A stretch of DNA of 64,000 nt, taken from Cyanodermella asteris. Lineage: Eukaryota > Ascomycota > Lecanoromycetes > Ostropales > Stictidaceae. Where the stretch lies: contig UYJD01000005.1 in assembly GCA_900618795.1 (NCBI GenBank), positions 1,711,887 through 1,775,886 of the forward strand. The letters run 5' to 3'. Every line of letters starts with the position of its first letter. Positions within the stretch are counted from its first letter, which is position 1. Positions 54,172 through 64,000 of this stretch are shown here, one piece after another. The notes beneath the pieces are model-generated. The model did not search any database. It had not been told where the DNA came from and worked only from the letters and a program-made list of their open reading frames with translations. Position numbers and translations under genes: made by a program.

Positions 54172-55098
54172 ATGCTGCCCTCGACCCGCCTCGCTCCGCG
54201 CCTGGCGCGCCCGTTCCTCGCCCGCACTCTCTCGACCCCGACAAGGTCCCACGAGCCCGACAGCGCCGTCTCGAGCTCGACCGCCCGCAGCGCCGGCGAG
54301 AACAGGATTCCCGCAAACGATCCGAAGCCATTCCGGACCACGCCTCCGACTGCCGGAAGTGCGATTGCGCCCGGAGCGCACCCGAGCGCGAATGCTTTGC
54401 CCTCGGATGCCCAGGGTGCGAGCGATAAGAGCTTGAAGGAGACGAAGGATGCGGAGGAGGCGAGGACGCTGCAGGCGCCGAACAGGCCAGGTGTTTGGAG
54501 TCGCAGCCAGCAGCCGAGGGAGATTGCCATGTCGGGACCGAGATTTGAACAGACAATGATGGAATACCAGGTGGGTGATTTTGAGTTTACAAGCGATATC
54601 CTGAGGAACCTACAAGGTTGGCGGTCTCATGCGATCTGGAGGAGAAGCACGCACTCATTGGTCTTGACATGAAACATGGGTTTGCTCTTCTCCAGGCCGC
54701 ATGGATGCCATCCAAGTTAAAAGTCTCCGGCTCGTACTGATTGGGCTACCTCATGCTCCAATGCTTTTCAACTGCGAGACCGAGTTGCTAACTATGTTTA
54801 GCCCCGACCACTGTCCGCAATGGAGCTCATTCACAAGCAGCCTGTTCGCTGGACCGACGACCGTATGGTTTCCTGCGACGGTGGCGGAGGACCACTCGGA
54901 CATCCCCGCATCTTCATTAACGTCGACAAGCCGCAGGTTTGCCAGTGCACATACTGCGGATTACCATTCGCTTCCAAAACACACGAAAAGTACCTGAGGA
55001 GCCTGCCCTCCACACCTTACCCGCTCGACCCGCCAGCCGACCCTGCGGTGGTCGCGGATCCGATGAAGGTTACAGACGAGCCATACCACCAAAGATAG
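54172..55098 (+). CDS. Complex I 13-kDa zinc-binding subunit (NDUFS6/NUMM type)
   Basis: Exon 1 54172-54570, intron 54571-54801 (231 nt, branch CTAAC), exon 2 54802-55098; 231 aa. The start MLPSTRLAPRLARPFLARTL is an Arg-rich mitochondrial presequence. A long Ala/Ser/Pro-rich linker follows, then the conserved MELIHKQPVRWTDDRMVSCD and PRIFINVDKPQVCQCTYCGL. The zinc ligands Cys (VSCD), His (LGHPR) and the Cys pair (C-x2-C of CTYC) are all present. It is an accessory subunit at the matrix arm of NADH:ubiquinone oxidoreductase, needed for late assembly. Longer than the human subunit (124 aa), as usual in fungi; the linker accounts for the difference. Confidence 0.93.
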
Positions 55099-56806
55099 AC
55101 AAGTGGAAAGCATGCTTATTTGTGTACATATTAGCGCAATGGAATAAGGTTTGCAGAAGAGTTGGTCCGTAAGGGACAGCGCTTCAGGGCCCTCAAACAA
55201 GCCTGCTGAACGAACGGGTGTGGTTGACAACGTGCTCAACTGCAAACGATTCGTGATTTGACGGCGTGTTACCATGCTAGGATCGACCCACAGGAACGGG
55301 CCGCTATATTCGACGACCAGACTGTCGGTTCGGATTCTTAGTAGGCCTCCTTGTTCAATATGCACAGTCTTAGGTATCACATGACCGAGTGTCAGACGTT
55401 TTAGTTTAGGGTTCAGTCATCGATATTCTTCCGTCCACTCCCATCCTCAGTATTATAGCCTATTAGCGCATCGCCGGCTTCGCAAGGGACGTACAAGACC
55501 ATACCTCAGGGTGCATTGGGAGATGTGCACATCAAATGCCCAGAAATAATAGTCACCGCAGTAAAGACGAGGCTCACCGCTTCGGTAGGACGAAGTCAGC
55601 ATCTGGGTCGTTCAAACAGCGAGACATGGCGCGTAGATCGTCGCGAGTGTCAGCGTTGACCTCATTAACGCCGGCCATGTCGACAGAGTAAGCACGGGCC
55701 GCTCTGCGTCTCAAGCAGACGTTGTGACCGTGTAGCTTAAATCTGACTTCCGGACGACTGTCAAAGACTCGAAGATATTACAGTATTGAGATCCTATCCA
55801 GGAGTGCAATAATCTCTATCAGCGCACTTGTGAGGACGATCCTTCACGTCCGACATGGTGCACGGCCAAGTCTCTCAGGGCAAGCTAGCCTCAGCCATAC
55901 ACGGACGCAGATAAGAGAAACTTGCTCAGGCGAGATTGTCCAGAACACGCACGTGTAACTCGAAGATTGGCCTCCAGTCTCGCAATTTTGTACCTAGGTA
56001 ATGCGCTCAAGCGTCGATCAAACCGCCAGGGTAAAACAGTGATTCGTGATGCATTACCGGTCTTCTCTGATCCGGTCGGAATGGTCTGATTCGCGCGGGG
56101 GAATGCAGCGCTTGAGCCGCGAGTGGCGTTGATTGCTTAGTGCTCGATGCAGTTTGTCGAAACTTTGCATGCTTGTCTGCGACATGTTTGCCGTGCCCTG
56201 CGATATCTCCCTAGCTGCAGACAGACTGAGCGTGAAAAGATGACTGGAAGACGAGGAACAGACGCAGGCAGGATTCATATTGTTCCCCAGCCAGAGCAGC
56301 TTCAAAGACACGTGGGGCTGCTTTAAGATAGTGTAGACTTGTATCCAGGCACACAAAGTACAATACAGTAACACTGCCAGTGGTGTGTGGCGTTTCCAGA
56401 CTTCACTCCGGGCCGGTCACCCCCAGAGCTCTCAGCCATGGTCGCATGACTTGGCACCAGAAGTAGACTGGCTGTTTAAGACCTATACTGAGGGCTGACA
56501 CACACAAGTATGATGGCGCATCCAGGCGTGGGTTGCTGCAATGCGTTGCTCCGTGTAATCGTGCAGCACGTCCTCGCACGCCTTCCTAAAGCAGCCAGCC
56601 GATAAATGCTTAGAATCACCTCGCTCTCGCCGCTTCTACCGCCTTCGCCGCCGTGGCCAACCTCTATTGTTGTTCAACCCTGTTCACTCATTTTCTCCTC
56701 GTGCATCTGTGACCCGAGCCAATACTTGTAAAAGCTCGTCGCCCGCTGCATTGTTTTCGACTCCTGCGCGCCTCCAATCCTGCCGGTGACACAGTGTGGT
56801 CGATAC
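55099..56806. other. Intergenic, no supported gene
   Basis: About 1.7 kb between two plus-strand genes. Only short frames (up to 158 codons, 56674-57150 minus, overlapping the next gene's first exon) without motif support. Part is the Ste23 promoter. Nothing else recognised. Confidence 0.5.
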
Positions 56807-59800
56807 ATGCCCCCCGGACTTCTATCGCCTGCTCTCCGCTTTGTCACCAAGCGCTCGAGTCTGACCGCACTGACCTGTCCCGTGGCGAGGCCACTTTTCC
56901 TGCAATCCACGTCTACATCTGCATTTGCTTTCACGTTTGGGTGGAAATTTGACGCGCACTCGATTCTAAACAAAATGGACGCCAGGACGGTGGTAACGTC
57001 CGTCGAGCGGCTGGCGGACAAACTCGAAAAGCCAGAGGTACGTCCCCAATCTTCTCCATAATCATTGTACCTTCTCGATAGGAGACCAAACTGGAGAGCT
57101 TTGCGCCTCCATCCTACCTCCTTATCGTTGGCTCTCCTCAAGTTGGGCACTGATGCGTGGGAGGCTGTTGTTCACGTGCCGATTCCGGCTTTGCCTCTTT
57201 GAGTCTGACGGTCTTTTCTAACTGGATGGATAGCTCGATGATCGCTCGTATCGAGTCATCAGGCTCCCGAATCAGCTGGAAGCCTTGCTAGTGCACGATC
57301 CGGAGACAGACAAAGCCAGTGCCTCTGTGAATGTAGAAGTCGGAGCCTTCAGCGATGCAGATGACATGCCAGGCATGGCACATGCCGTCGAACATCTCCT
57401 TTTCATGGGCACCAAGAAATTTCCAAAGGAAAACGAATACTCACAGTACCTCTCTTCCCATTCAGGATACGCAAACGCCTACACTAGCTCAACGGAAACG
57501 AACTACTTCTTTGAGGTCGCAGCATCCGCCGAGGATGATTCAGCAGAAGGCAAATCGAAGCTTTCTGAGCCGCCCTTGTACGGCGCACTGGATCGATTCA
57601 CGCAATTCTTCGTGGCTCCCTTGTTTCTCGCCGAGACTTTGGATCGCGAGCTACGAGCAGTTGATAGTGAAAACAAGAAGAACCTTCAGTCAGATTTGTG
57701 GCGTTTGTCACAGCTCAAGAAGTCAACTGCGAATCCCAAGCATCCGTACCACCATTTCTCGACCGGTAATCTCGTCACTCTCCGTGATGAGCCACGAAAG
57801 CGTGGAGTCGAGATCCGACAAGCTTTCATGGACTTCCACGCACGTCATTACAGCGCCAACAGAATGAAGCTAGTAGTACTAGGCAAGGAGAGCTTGGATA
57901 CTTTGGAAGCATGGGTTGGGGAGCTTTTCGCAAACGTGCCTGACAAGGCATTGCCGCGGAACGAGTGGCCTGAGCAGCAGCCGCTTTCCGAAAACGAGAT
58001 CTTGACTCAGACATTTGCGCGGCCTGTGATGGAGAGCAGATCGTTGGATATCAACTTCCTCTACCAGGATGAGGACAAGCTCTTTGACGTTCAGCCGGGC
58101 CATTACATTAGCCATCTGATTGGCCACGAGGGTCCCGGCAGCATTCTTGCGTACATCAAGGCGAAGGGTTGGGCGGATGGTCTCACCTCAGGAGCGATGC
58201 CCGTCTGCTCTGGATCGGCACTTTTCACTGTCAATGTCAAGTTGACGGTCGATGGTCTCGCAAACTATCGAGAGGTCGTCAAAATAATATTCCAGTACAT
58301 CGCCTTGATCAAGGAGACGCCACCTCAGGAATGGATTGTGGAAGAACTCAAGGGCCTTGCACAAGTGAACTTCCGTTTCAAGCAGAAAAGCCCCGCAAGC
58401 AGCTTTACCAGCGGTACCAGCAGTGTTATGCAGAAGCCGATACCGAGAGAGTGGCTGCTCAGTGGGCAGAGGTTAATCCGAAGGTTTGATTCAGAGGCGA
58501 TCAAGCGGGGACTAGATTGTCTCAAAGCCGACAATTTCAGACTGACGGTCGTGAGCCAAGACTACCCCGGAGGTTGGGATCAAAAGGAGAAATGGTATGG
58601 CACCGAATACAAGATCGAGAAGATCCCAGAGGACTTCTTGACCGAAATCAGACAGGCCATCTCGACCAAGCCCTCGGATAGAATACCAGAACTACACCTC
58701 CCACATCGAAACGAGTTCATTCCGGCGAATCTGAACGTCGAAAAGCGAGAGGTGGCAGAGCCAGCCAAGTTTCCCAAGCTCATTCGAAACGATGATTCGC
58801 TGAGGCTGTGGTGGAAGAAAGATGATCGATTCTGGGTGCCCAAAGCCTCATTTCTGGTGTCGTTGAGATGTCCTCATGCAGCTGTCACCCCGGAGGAAGC
58901 AGTAAAGGGCGTTCTCTACACCGAGCTTGTCACCGACGCTCTCTCTGAGTACGCTTACGACGCAGAGCTTGCCGGCCTGTACTACGCGATCCGCTCGAAC
59001 AGTGTCGGCCTTGACCTCGAGATCAGTGGTTACAACGATAAAATGCACGTGCTACTCGACAAGGTCCTTCAGACAGCTCGCACCCTTGAGATCAAGCCAG
59101 ATCGCTTCAAGGTTGTGAAGGACAAACTACAACGCTCATATCGCAACTGGGACTTTCAACAACCTTACGCGCAAGTTTCCGCTTACTCTCGATGGTTGGG
59201 TAAAGAGCGATCCTGGATCAACGACGACTACTTGGCCGTTATACCATTCATCACCGAAGAGGATGTCAGCAAATTCTACCCGACCATGCTGGATCAAGCA
59301 TTCGTTGAGATTCTTGCTCACGGGAACCTGTACAAGGAAGATGCCCTGCGTATGACGAGCATGGTTGAGAGCACGTTGAAGTCGCGCAAGTACCCGTCAT
59401 CTCAGTGGCATATTCGCAGGAACCTCATCATTCCAGAGGGTGGTGAATATACATGGCAGAAGACATTGGCCGATCCGAAGCAGCTGAATAACTGCATCGA
59501 GTACTATTTGCATCTCGGTCCGCTAGCCGATCAGCGTCTCCGCGCCGTGGCTCTCCTCTTTGCCCAATTGAGCGAGGAGCAGGCATTCGATCAGTTGCGT
59601 ACCAAGGAGCAGCTCGGATACATTGTTTGGTCAGGTGCACGAACAAATGCTACTACCATCGCGTATCGTGTCATTGTTCAAAGCGAGAGATCATGTCCTT
59701 ACCTTGAAGATCGTATCAACGCCTTCCTAGCTCTTGCGGGTCGCACTATCAGAGACATGTCAGACCACGAATTCGAAGGTCACCGTCGCAGCATCATCAA

Positions 59801-60751
59801 CAAACGTCTCGAGAAACCAAAGAATCTAGATTCCGAAATCAACCGAATATGGACGCATATCGTCAGCGAGTACTATCATTTCGATCTGGTCGACACCGAC
59901 GTCAGCCTGTTGCGACAGGTCACCAGACAAGACGTGCTAGACTTTTTCGAGCGACACATCAACCCAACCAGCTCCACCCGAGCCAAGTTGAGCGTGCATC
60001 TTGTAGCAGCGAACAGTGCGCAGGAGATTCGGGAATCGAGCGGCGCATCTCCTGAAGAACAGAAGGAGAAAGTATTGACGATGCTCGGAAAGTATCTCAC
60101 AAGCTCAGGAGTTTCGGTAAGTCAACACTCCACTTCAGCACATCCGCAAGCAGTCGAGTTAGAGGGCACCCATCCACTCAACCCAGGTACTGCGCATGAT
60201 ACAACACGCCTTGGTGCTTATTGCCCTGCCAAGCTTTGGTGGAGATTGAGTCGCATCCGTCCTTTGGGCTGCGACATGCTGGCTCGTGCACTCGTCTTTA
60301 CTTGAGTCGAACCCGGCTTTTGTCCACTGCCAACCAGATCTACTCTTGCTTATCGATCTCCCGAGAGTGTCTCCGAACACGGCTAACGAAATGACAGGTC
60401 GAAGCCGAAAAACTCGCCAAGCAATTCGAGAGCGTTGATGTCGCCGGCGGCGACGCCGATGGCATCCTTGCCGCTGTCAAAGCCTATTTGACGGAGGATG
60501 CCAAGGCAACTCCTGAACAAGTCGCAACAGTCACAACTGAAGGCCAAAAACTCCTGGGCACCGTCCTTCCCAGCCTGGGCATCGAGATACAGCAGGTCGG
60601 CAGTGAGGAGGCCTTGCCCGAGGCGCCCAAGGTCAAGACAACGACATACATCGACGATGTTGCGGCCTGGAAAGCTGGTCTGGAGCTTACTGCCGGTCCT
60701 AAGCCGGTCGTTGATCTATCCGAATTCGAGGAGACCGAGGCGAAGCTATAG
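56807..60751 (+). CDS. STE23: Insulin-degrading-enzyme/Ste23-type M16 metalloprotease
   Basis: Exon 1 56807-57037, intron 57038-57233 (196 nt), exon 2 57234-60116, intron 60117-60397 (281 nt, branch CTAAC), exon 3 60398-60751; 1155 aa, or 1099 if the ATG at 56975 is used. The inverted zinc motif HAVEH is at 127-131, the third ligand Glu in VDSENKKNLQSD near 223, with an acidic insert of about 15 residues between them. LRTKEQLGYIVW (C-terminal half) is the family hallmark that shapes the catalytic chamber. The enzyme degrades short peptides; yeast Ste23 matures a-factor. The upstream ATG adds 56 residues that look like a mitochondrial presequence, as in mammalian IDE. Three-quarters of the usual 1000-residue fold lies in exon 2. 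Confidence 0.95.
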
Positions 60752-62549
60752 CGCGGCGGCTGTTAAGCAAATGAGCCACCCTGCAGACAGAACATCTTAT
60801 TAGAATTGTAGCTAGACTAAATAAGCCTTTTGCGGTTCGCTTTCAAGAGGCGTCGCAGGCTAAAGATAGGTACTCATCTCTCGTGAATTACCGTCACTGG
60901 ACTAAGACTTTGCCCTTCACTTCGACGGGGACCATGCTGGATCGGAACATGGTCAGCCCGATGCAAGTAATAAGAGATCATGATCCTGGCGGCCTTGGGT
61001 TGACCTGCGCAATGACAGCGTCAAGTAATTGTTTCGAGGCATCCCTCGTACGTACTGTACTCAGCCCTGCCCACGTGCGCCGGTACATGTACGAGGCTGA
61101 GCTCGAACTGATCTGACAGGTGGGGAGGGATGAGCGCCGTCAAACCAGGACTGTACATGCCAAGCATAAATTCAACCTTCACCCTAGCGGAATCCTCTGT
61201 TGCAACGAACTTTTGTCGGTACGCACTACCATGGCAACATCCACCGTCGGAACGTTGCGAACCATCGCCAAGCACGGCATTTAACTCGAGGCGTGAAACG
61301 ACTCTGTCGACCGCGCTTAGCATCATCTCGCACGACCGGCGAATGATCATCTGCTTCCTGCCTGCTTGGCTTGCATCAAAGCTCAAAGTGTTGCAGGTGC
61401 CAATCAGCACGATGCCAAAGCGTATGTATGTCTTCCTCCAGGTGGGATCGGCATTCGGTAAGCACTCAATAGCTTTTACTCCGCCTCATGTCGTTGCTGG
61501 GCAGTTCATCCCGACCAATACCGCCCACGTGGACGTACCAGTTGATTTGCAGTGCGCAGCACCTTCGCGCAGTGCCAGCAATAGCTTCACCTTTCGCTCT
61601 AGGTCTCGAGTTTGGAGACGAGCGCTTGACTCGCGTGCCATGGAGGGTCATGACGATTGGATCATGTGCTCATCGAGCTGTCGTTGACCTATTTCGGGCC
61701 TTTTGGCTCAACTGAGCCATGAGTCTAGGGCTCCCCGACCCTCTCTAGCCTAGCCACATGGGCCCACGGTTCCCGCGGTGATCCGACACACTGGTTCTGA
61801 TTGTCCGGCGATTTGCCTGTCCGAAGAAACTTGTCTCCGCCGATTCGCCTCTTTCAAGATCCTCTCGTGCATCTGAGACCTGGTGGTCGCCGCCAGGTCG
61901 CCCATACATGAGGCTCCTTGTGACATCTTGGGTAACCAACATCTTCACGATCTTGTCTCCCTGAAACGCTTTCCGCGACGGCTTCAATTCCAGGACATGG
62001 CAAACAACCCCGGGCATCTCGTCGGTGTTCTAGCCCAGCGACCTTGGCATGTCTCTCGCGGTTAGCAGCCGATACGTTCAACTGGGGCCTTGACAAGCTT
62101 GGCCTACCAGACTGCTGCCGAGCCTGAAAGCAAATGAGCTAGGTCCTATAGTCAATGATACTGCACCGGCTGACCACAACCTGACATTTTTGCGAGCAGG
62201 GATCCTCATCTGGGGTTTCGTCAGATCTACGGTACTTACAAGCTCATTTCGTACCTCAAGGCTGGGCCAACTGGCCGCAGGTGTATAAGACACGAGGCAG
62301 CTGACATTTCTCCTTGGTGTTTGTTCCTCATTCAGTCCATACAGTCCATATTCTCCGCTTCCTTTCATCCTTAAAGCAGATGCTTCCAGCAGGTTTGGTC
62401 GATCCTTCGTCTTTTGCTTGATCCTTCTTCGAAAGCTTCTTACAACATTCCATTTCCATTCACCCCTACCCGATTACTATAGCTATCTCCTGAACACCAC
62501 CCCCTTTACCCATTTGATACCCCTGACATTCCACAACGCCCACATCACA
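60752..62549. other. Intergenic, no supported gene
   Basis: About 1.8 kb. Frames up to 185 codons on both strands without recognisable motifs. A TATAAG at 62284-62289 lies about 260 bp before the carbonic anhydrase ATG, and a pyrimidine-rich leader with ctccatttccattcacccc-like blocks follows; these are plausible promoter elements. Confidence 0.5.
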
Positions 62550-63398
62550 ATGAAGTTTTTAGCCTCTTCCATTGCCCTTGCGCTTCTCCCCAGCCCCGGC
62601 CTCGCCTGTCCCGAACACACCATTGTCCGTGACATCGCTGGCGCCCAACTAGCCAAGCGCGCCGACCCGGGAGCTTCTTGGTCCTACGACCGCGACTACG
62701 ATTGGCACACCCTCGATCCCGCGAATGAGAGATGCCAGACCGGAACTCAGCAGTCACCCATCGGGCTCAAGCTCGACCAGGGTCTCTCGGTCTCGCACGT
62801 GCCACGCTTCGACTTCCCGGGCAGGACCGACAAGAAAGTCAAGGGCGTGTTCAGGAATTGGGGCTACGGCCCCGGCTTCGACGTCTCAGCAGACTTGAAG
62901 ACGCAGCAGAAGCCCACCATGGAGTTCGACGACGTCAAGACCTACATGTCCGGATGGCACATCCACTCGCCTGCCGACCACTCCGCCGGCGACGATCGCT
63001 CCAAGGCGGAGCTACACATTGTGTGGAACGACTGGAACAGCAACGCCGCTCGAGCCGTCACGGGTGTCCGCCTCGACCCCGGTCGCATGAACAGCACTTT
63101 CTTCGACCAGTTTTCGAGCCTCACCAGACTGATCCCGTTCAACGACACCACCACCAAGATCGACATGGAGATGGATTTCGCGACCATCCTCGGTAACGAA
63201 TATACGCCGGGCTACTTTAGCGAGTTCTGGACCTACGAGGGTAGCTTGACCAGCCCGCCTTGCACCGAGGGCATTCGCTGGTTCGTGGCGAGGAACATTC
63301 ACTGGATGAACAACGATCAGATGCAGAGAGTCTTGGCCGTTAGCAAGTTCTCTGCCAGGGCCGAGCAGGAGGTGTGGATGCACAAGGTCAATGCTTAG
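62550..63398 (+). CDS. Secreted alpha-type carbonic anhydrase
   Basis: 282 aa from the ATG at 62550 (cacaATGaag); an upstream open frame has poorer context. Residues 1-19 are a signal peptide, followed by a possible dibasic cleavage site (AKR, 35-37). Alpha-CA features: QQSPIGL, zinc ligands His137 and His139 in GWHIHSPADH and His156 in AELHIVW, and SPPCTEGIRWFV with the Thr of the active-site network; Cys62 probably pairs with the Cys of that motif. It hydrates carbon dioxide outside the cell or in the wall space, important for pH and carbon supply. All key residues are intact. It lies beside the AT-rich block at the window's right end. Confidence 0.95.
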   Translation: MKFLASSIALALLPSPGLACPEHTIVRDIAGAQLAKRADPGASWSYDRDYDWHTLDPANERCQTGTQQSPIGLKLDQGLSVSHVPRFDFPGRTDKKVKGVFRNWGYGPGFDVSADLKTQQKPTMEFDDVKTYMSGWHIHSPADHSAGDDRSKAELHIVWNDWNSNAARAVTGVRLDPGRMNSTFFDQFSSLTRLIPFNDTTTKIDMEMDFATILGNEYTPGYFSEFWTYEGSLTSPPCTEGIRWFVARNIHWMNNDQMQRVLAVSKFSARAEQEVWMHKVNA

Positions 63399-64000
63399 AG
63401 AAGATACTCGTGGGAGGTTTTGTTGCTGGCAGAAGACGGATAGAAGCGTGGAGTTTGGGGTTTGGACATGGCAAATGAACGATCATCAAATCCAGGCGTT
63501 GTGAGGTCTCCAGCTATGTTCTGGAAGCTTCAAGTTGACCGACGGCAGCCACACCTTGGTAATTCAACTTGGATCCTGATCCTAGCACGTGCACGGGGAA
63601 GGAGAATCAAAGGACCAGCGTTTTGCAATATCATTGAAGAATCAATGCTCTATTCCAACCCAAAAGCTGATGGTACGCCGCCACCCCTACGCAAAAAAAA
63701 ACGAGACACTCTGACTTGGCATTACGATTTATAAACAAGTGACGATTTTATAACGCGAATAACTTAACGAATTCAATTGCTATTAATAACCTATAAACTT
63801 ACCTTTACTCGTAATTACCGCCTATAGTCGTTTAGGTATAGAATTAACCTATTTATTAATACTTTCCTATTATACCGAGGCCTATTCCTTAAGCGCTAAT
63901 TCTCGCGTTATGTAACGCGGGCACGGGGTGGTTGACTGTGTAGGCGACCAGTGAAGGTCGGCGTCAAGTCTGAAGGTGTTGCTCGTAGGTCTGGGTCTTC
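63399..64000. other. 3' flank of the carbonic anhydrase gene and AT-rich edge block
   Basis: Normal-composition sequence to about 63720, then an AT-rich, TpA-rich segment to about 63905, then GC-normal sequence to the end. No gene is supported; a 90-codon frame at 63462-63734 has no motif. Confidence 0.6.
63735..63911. repeat. AT-rich block bounded by short inverted repeats
   Basis: About 175 bp dominated by A/T with many TA steps, between GC-normal flanks. The 9-mer ataacgcga at 63750-63758 recurs inverted as tcgcgttat at 63903-63911. This is the pattern of a MITE-like element or a RIP-degraded repeat remnant; no transposase is present. Confidence 0.5.

Noticed and set aside
60300-60330. 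gagtcgaacccgg resembling a tRNA T-arm on the minus strand
   Set aside because: Flanking bases cannot pair into a T-stem and no D-arm, anticodon arm or acceptor stem is seen; it lies in a Ste23 intron.

Overview
The window looks like nuclear DNA of a filamentous ascomycete (Pezizomycotina; Dothideomycetes is a guess from gene content and style). Genes are compact and monocistronic on both strands. Introns are short (about 43-280 nt) with GT-AG ends and CTRAC-type branch sites. The products are typically fungal: Ctf18, Ste23/IDE, Arh1, Rrg7, Mpp6, HET-C2-type GLTP, DHA1 drug transporters, an EHD-type haem-thiolate peroxidase and a secreted alpha-carbonic anhydrase. Exon models were derived by reading splice sites and checking reading phase by hand; there is no transcript evidence. 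I saw no tRNA, rRNA or CRISPR and no intact transposon. One N gap lies at 40786-40894.

Layout. 1-1734: 3' part of a coiled-coil/low-complexity protein. 2689-3945: epoxide-hydrolase-like enzyme. 4215-5454: secreted chloroperoxidase/peroxygenase-type haem-thiolate peroxidase. 5455-8053: no supported gene. 8054-9187: catalase-like haem protein. 9780-10254: small secreted cysteine-containing protein. 10331-13912: Spo71-like PH protein, divergent from a glycolipid transfer protein (14338-14997). 15264-17219: DHA1 transporter. 17739-18158: small acidic protein. 18763-20090: membrane-anchored hypothetical protein. 20879-22184: Arb2-domain protein. 22935-23379: mitochondrial uS14m, divergent from CTF18 (23649-26458). 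26730-27683: Rrg7-like protein. 28142-29466: L-2-hydroxyglutarate-dehydrogenase-like flavoprotein; the gap between these last two is filled by decayed copies of the flavoprotein gene's own 3' end.

30220-30711: lipocalin-like protein. 31279-32397: TatD/Scn1-type hydrolase. 32398-35043: no supported gene. 35044-38913: large PH-domain protein. 39207-40526: Arh1 ferredoxin reductase. 42484-43044: broken or spliced reading frame with one membrane segment; its stop overlaps the start of a FAD monooxygenase (43041-44369). 44773-46764: second DHA1 transporter. 46765-49386: no supported gene. 49387-50639: nucleotidyltransferase-like protein. 51180-52760: four-exon Ala/Lys-rich protein. 52844-53689: exosome cofactor Mpp6, divergent from the complex I zinc subunit NDUFS6 (54172-55098). 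56807-60751: Ste23/insulin-degrading-enzyme protease. 62550-63398: secreted alpha-carbonic anhydrase. The right end becomes strikingly AT-rich and resembles a small or RIP-degraded repeat.

No operon-like or defence system is apparent. Shared themes are mitochondrial function (uS14m, Rrg7, Arh1, NDUFS6, L2HGDH-like, possibly a mitochondrial Ste23 form), haem/flavin redox enzymes, and export (two DHA1 transporters, four secreted or putatively secreted proteins). The most unusual structures are the tandem array of decayed gene 3' ends at 27704-28222, the TAG-interrupted frame at 42484, the duplicated presequence in the Rrg7-like protein and the AT-rich block at the right edge.
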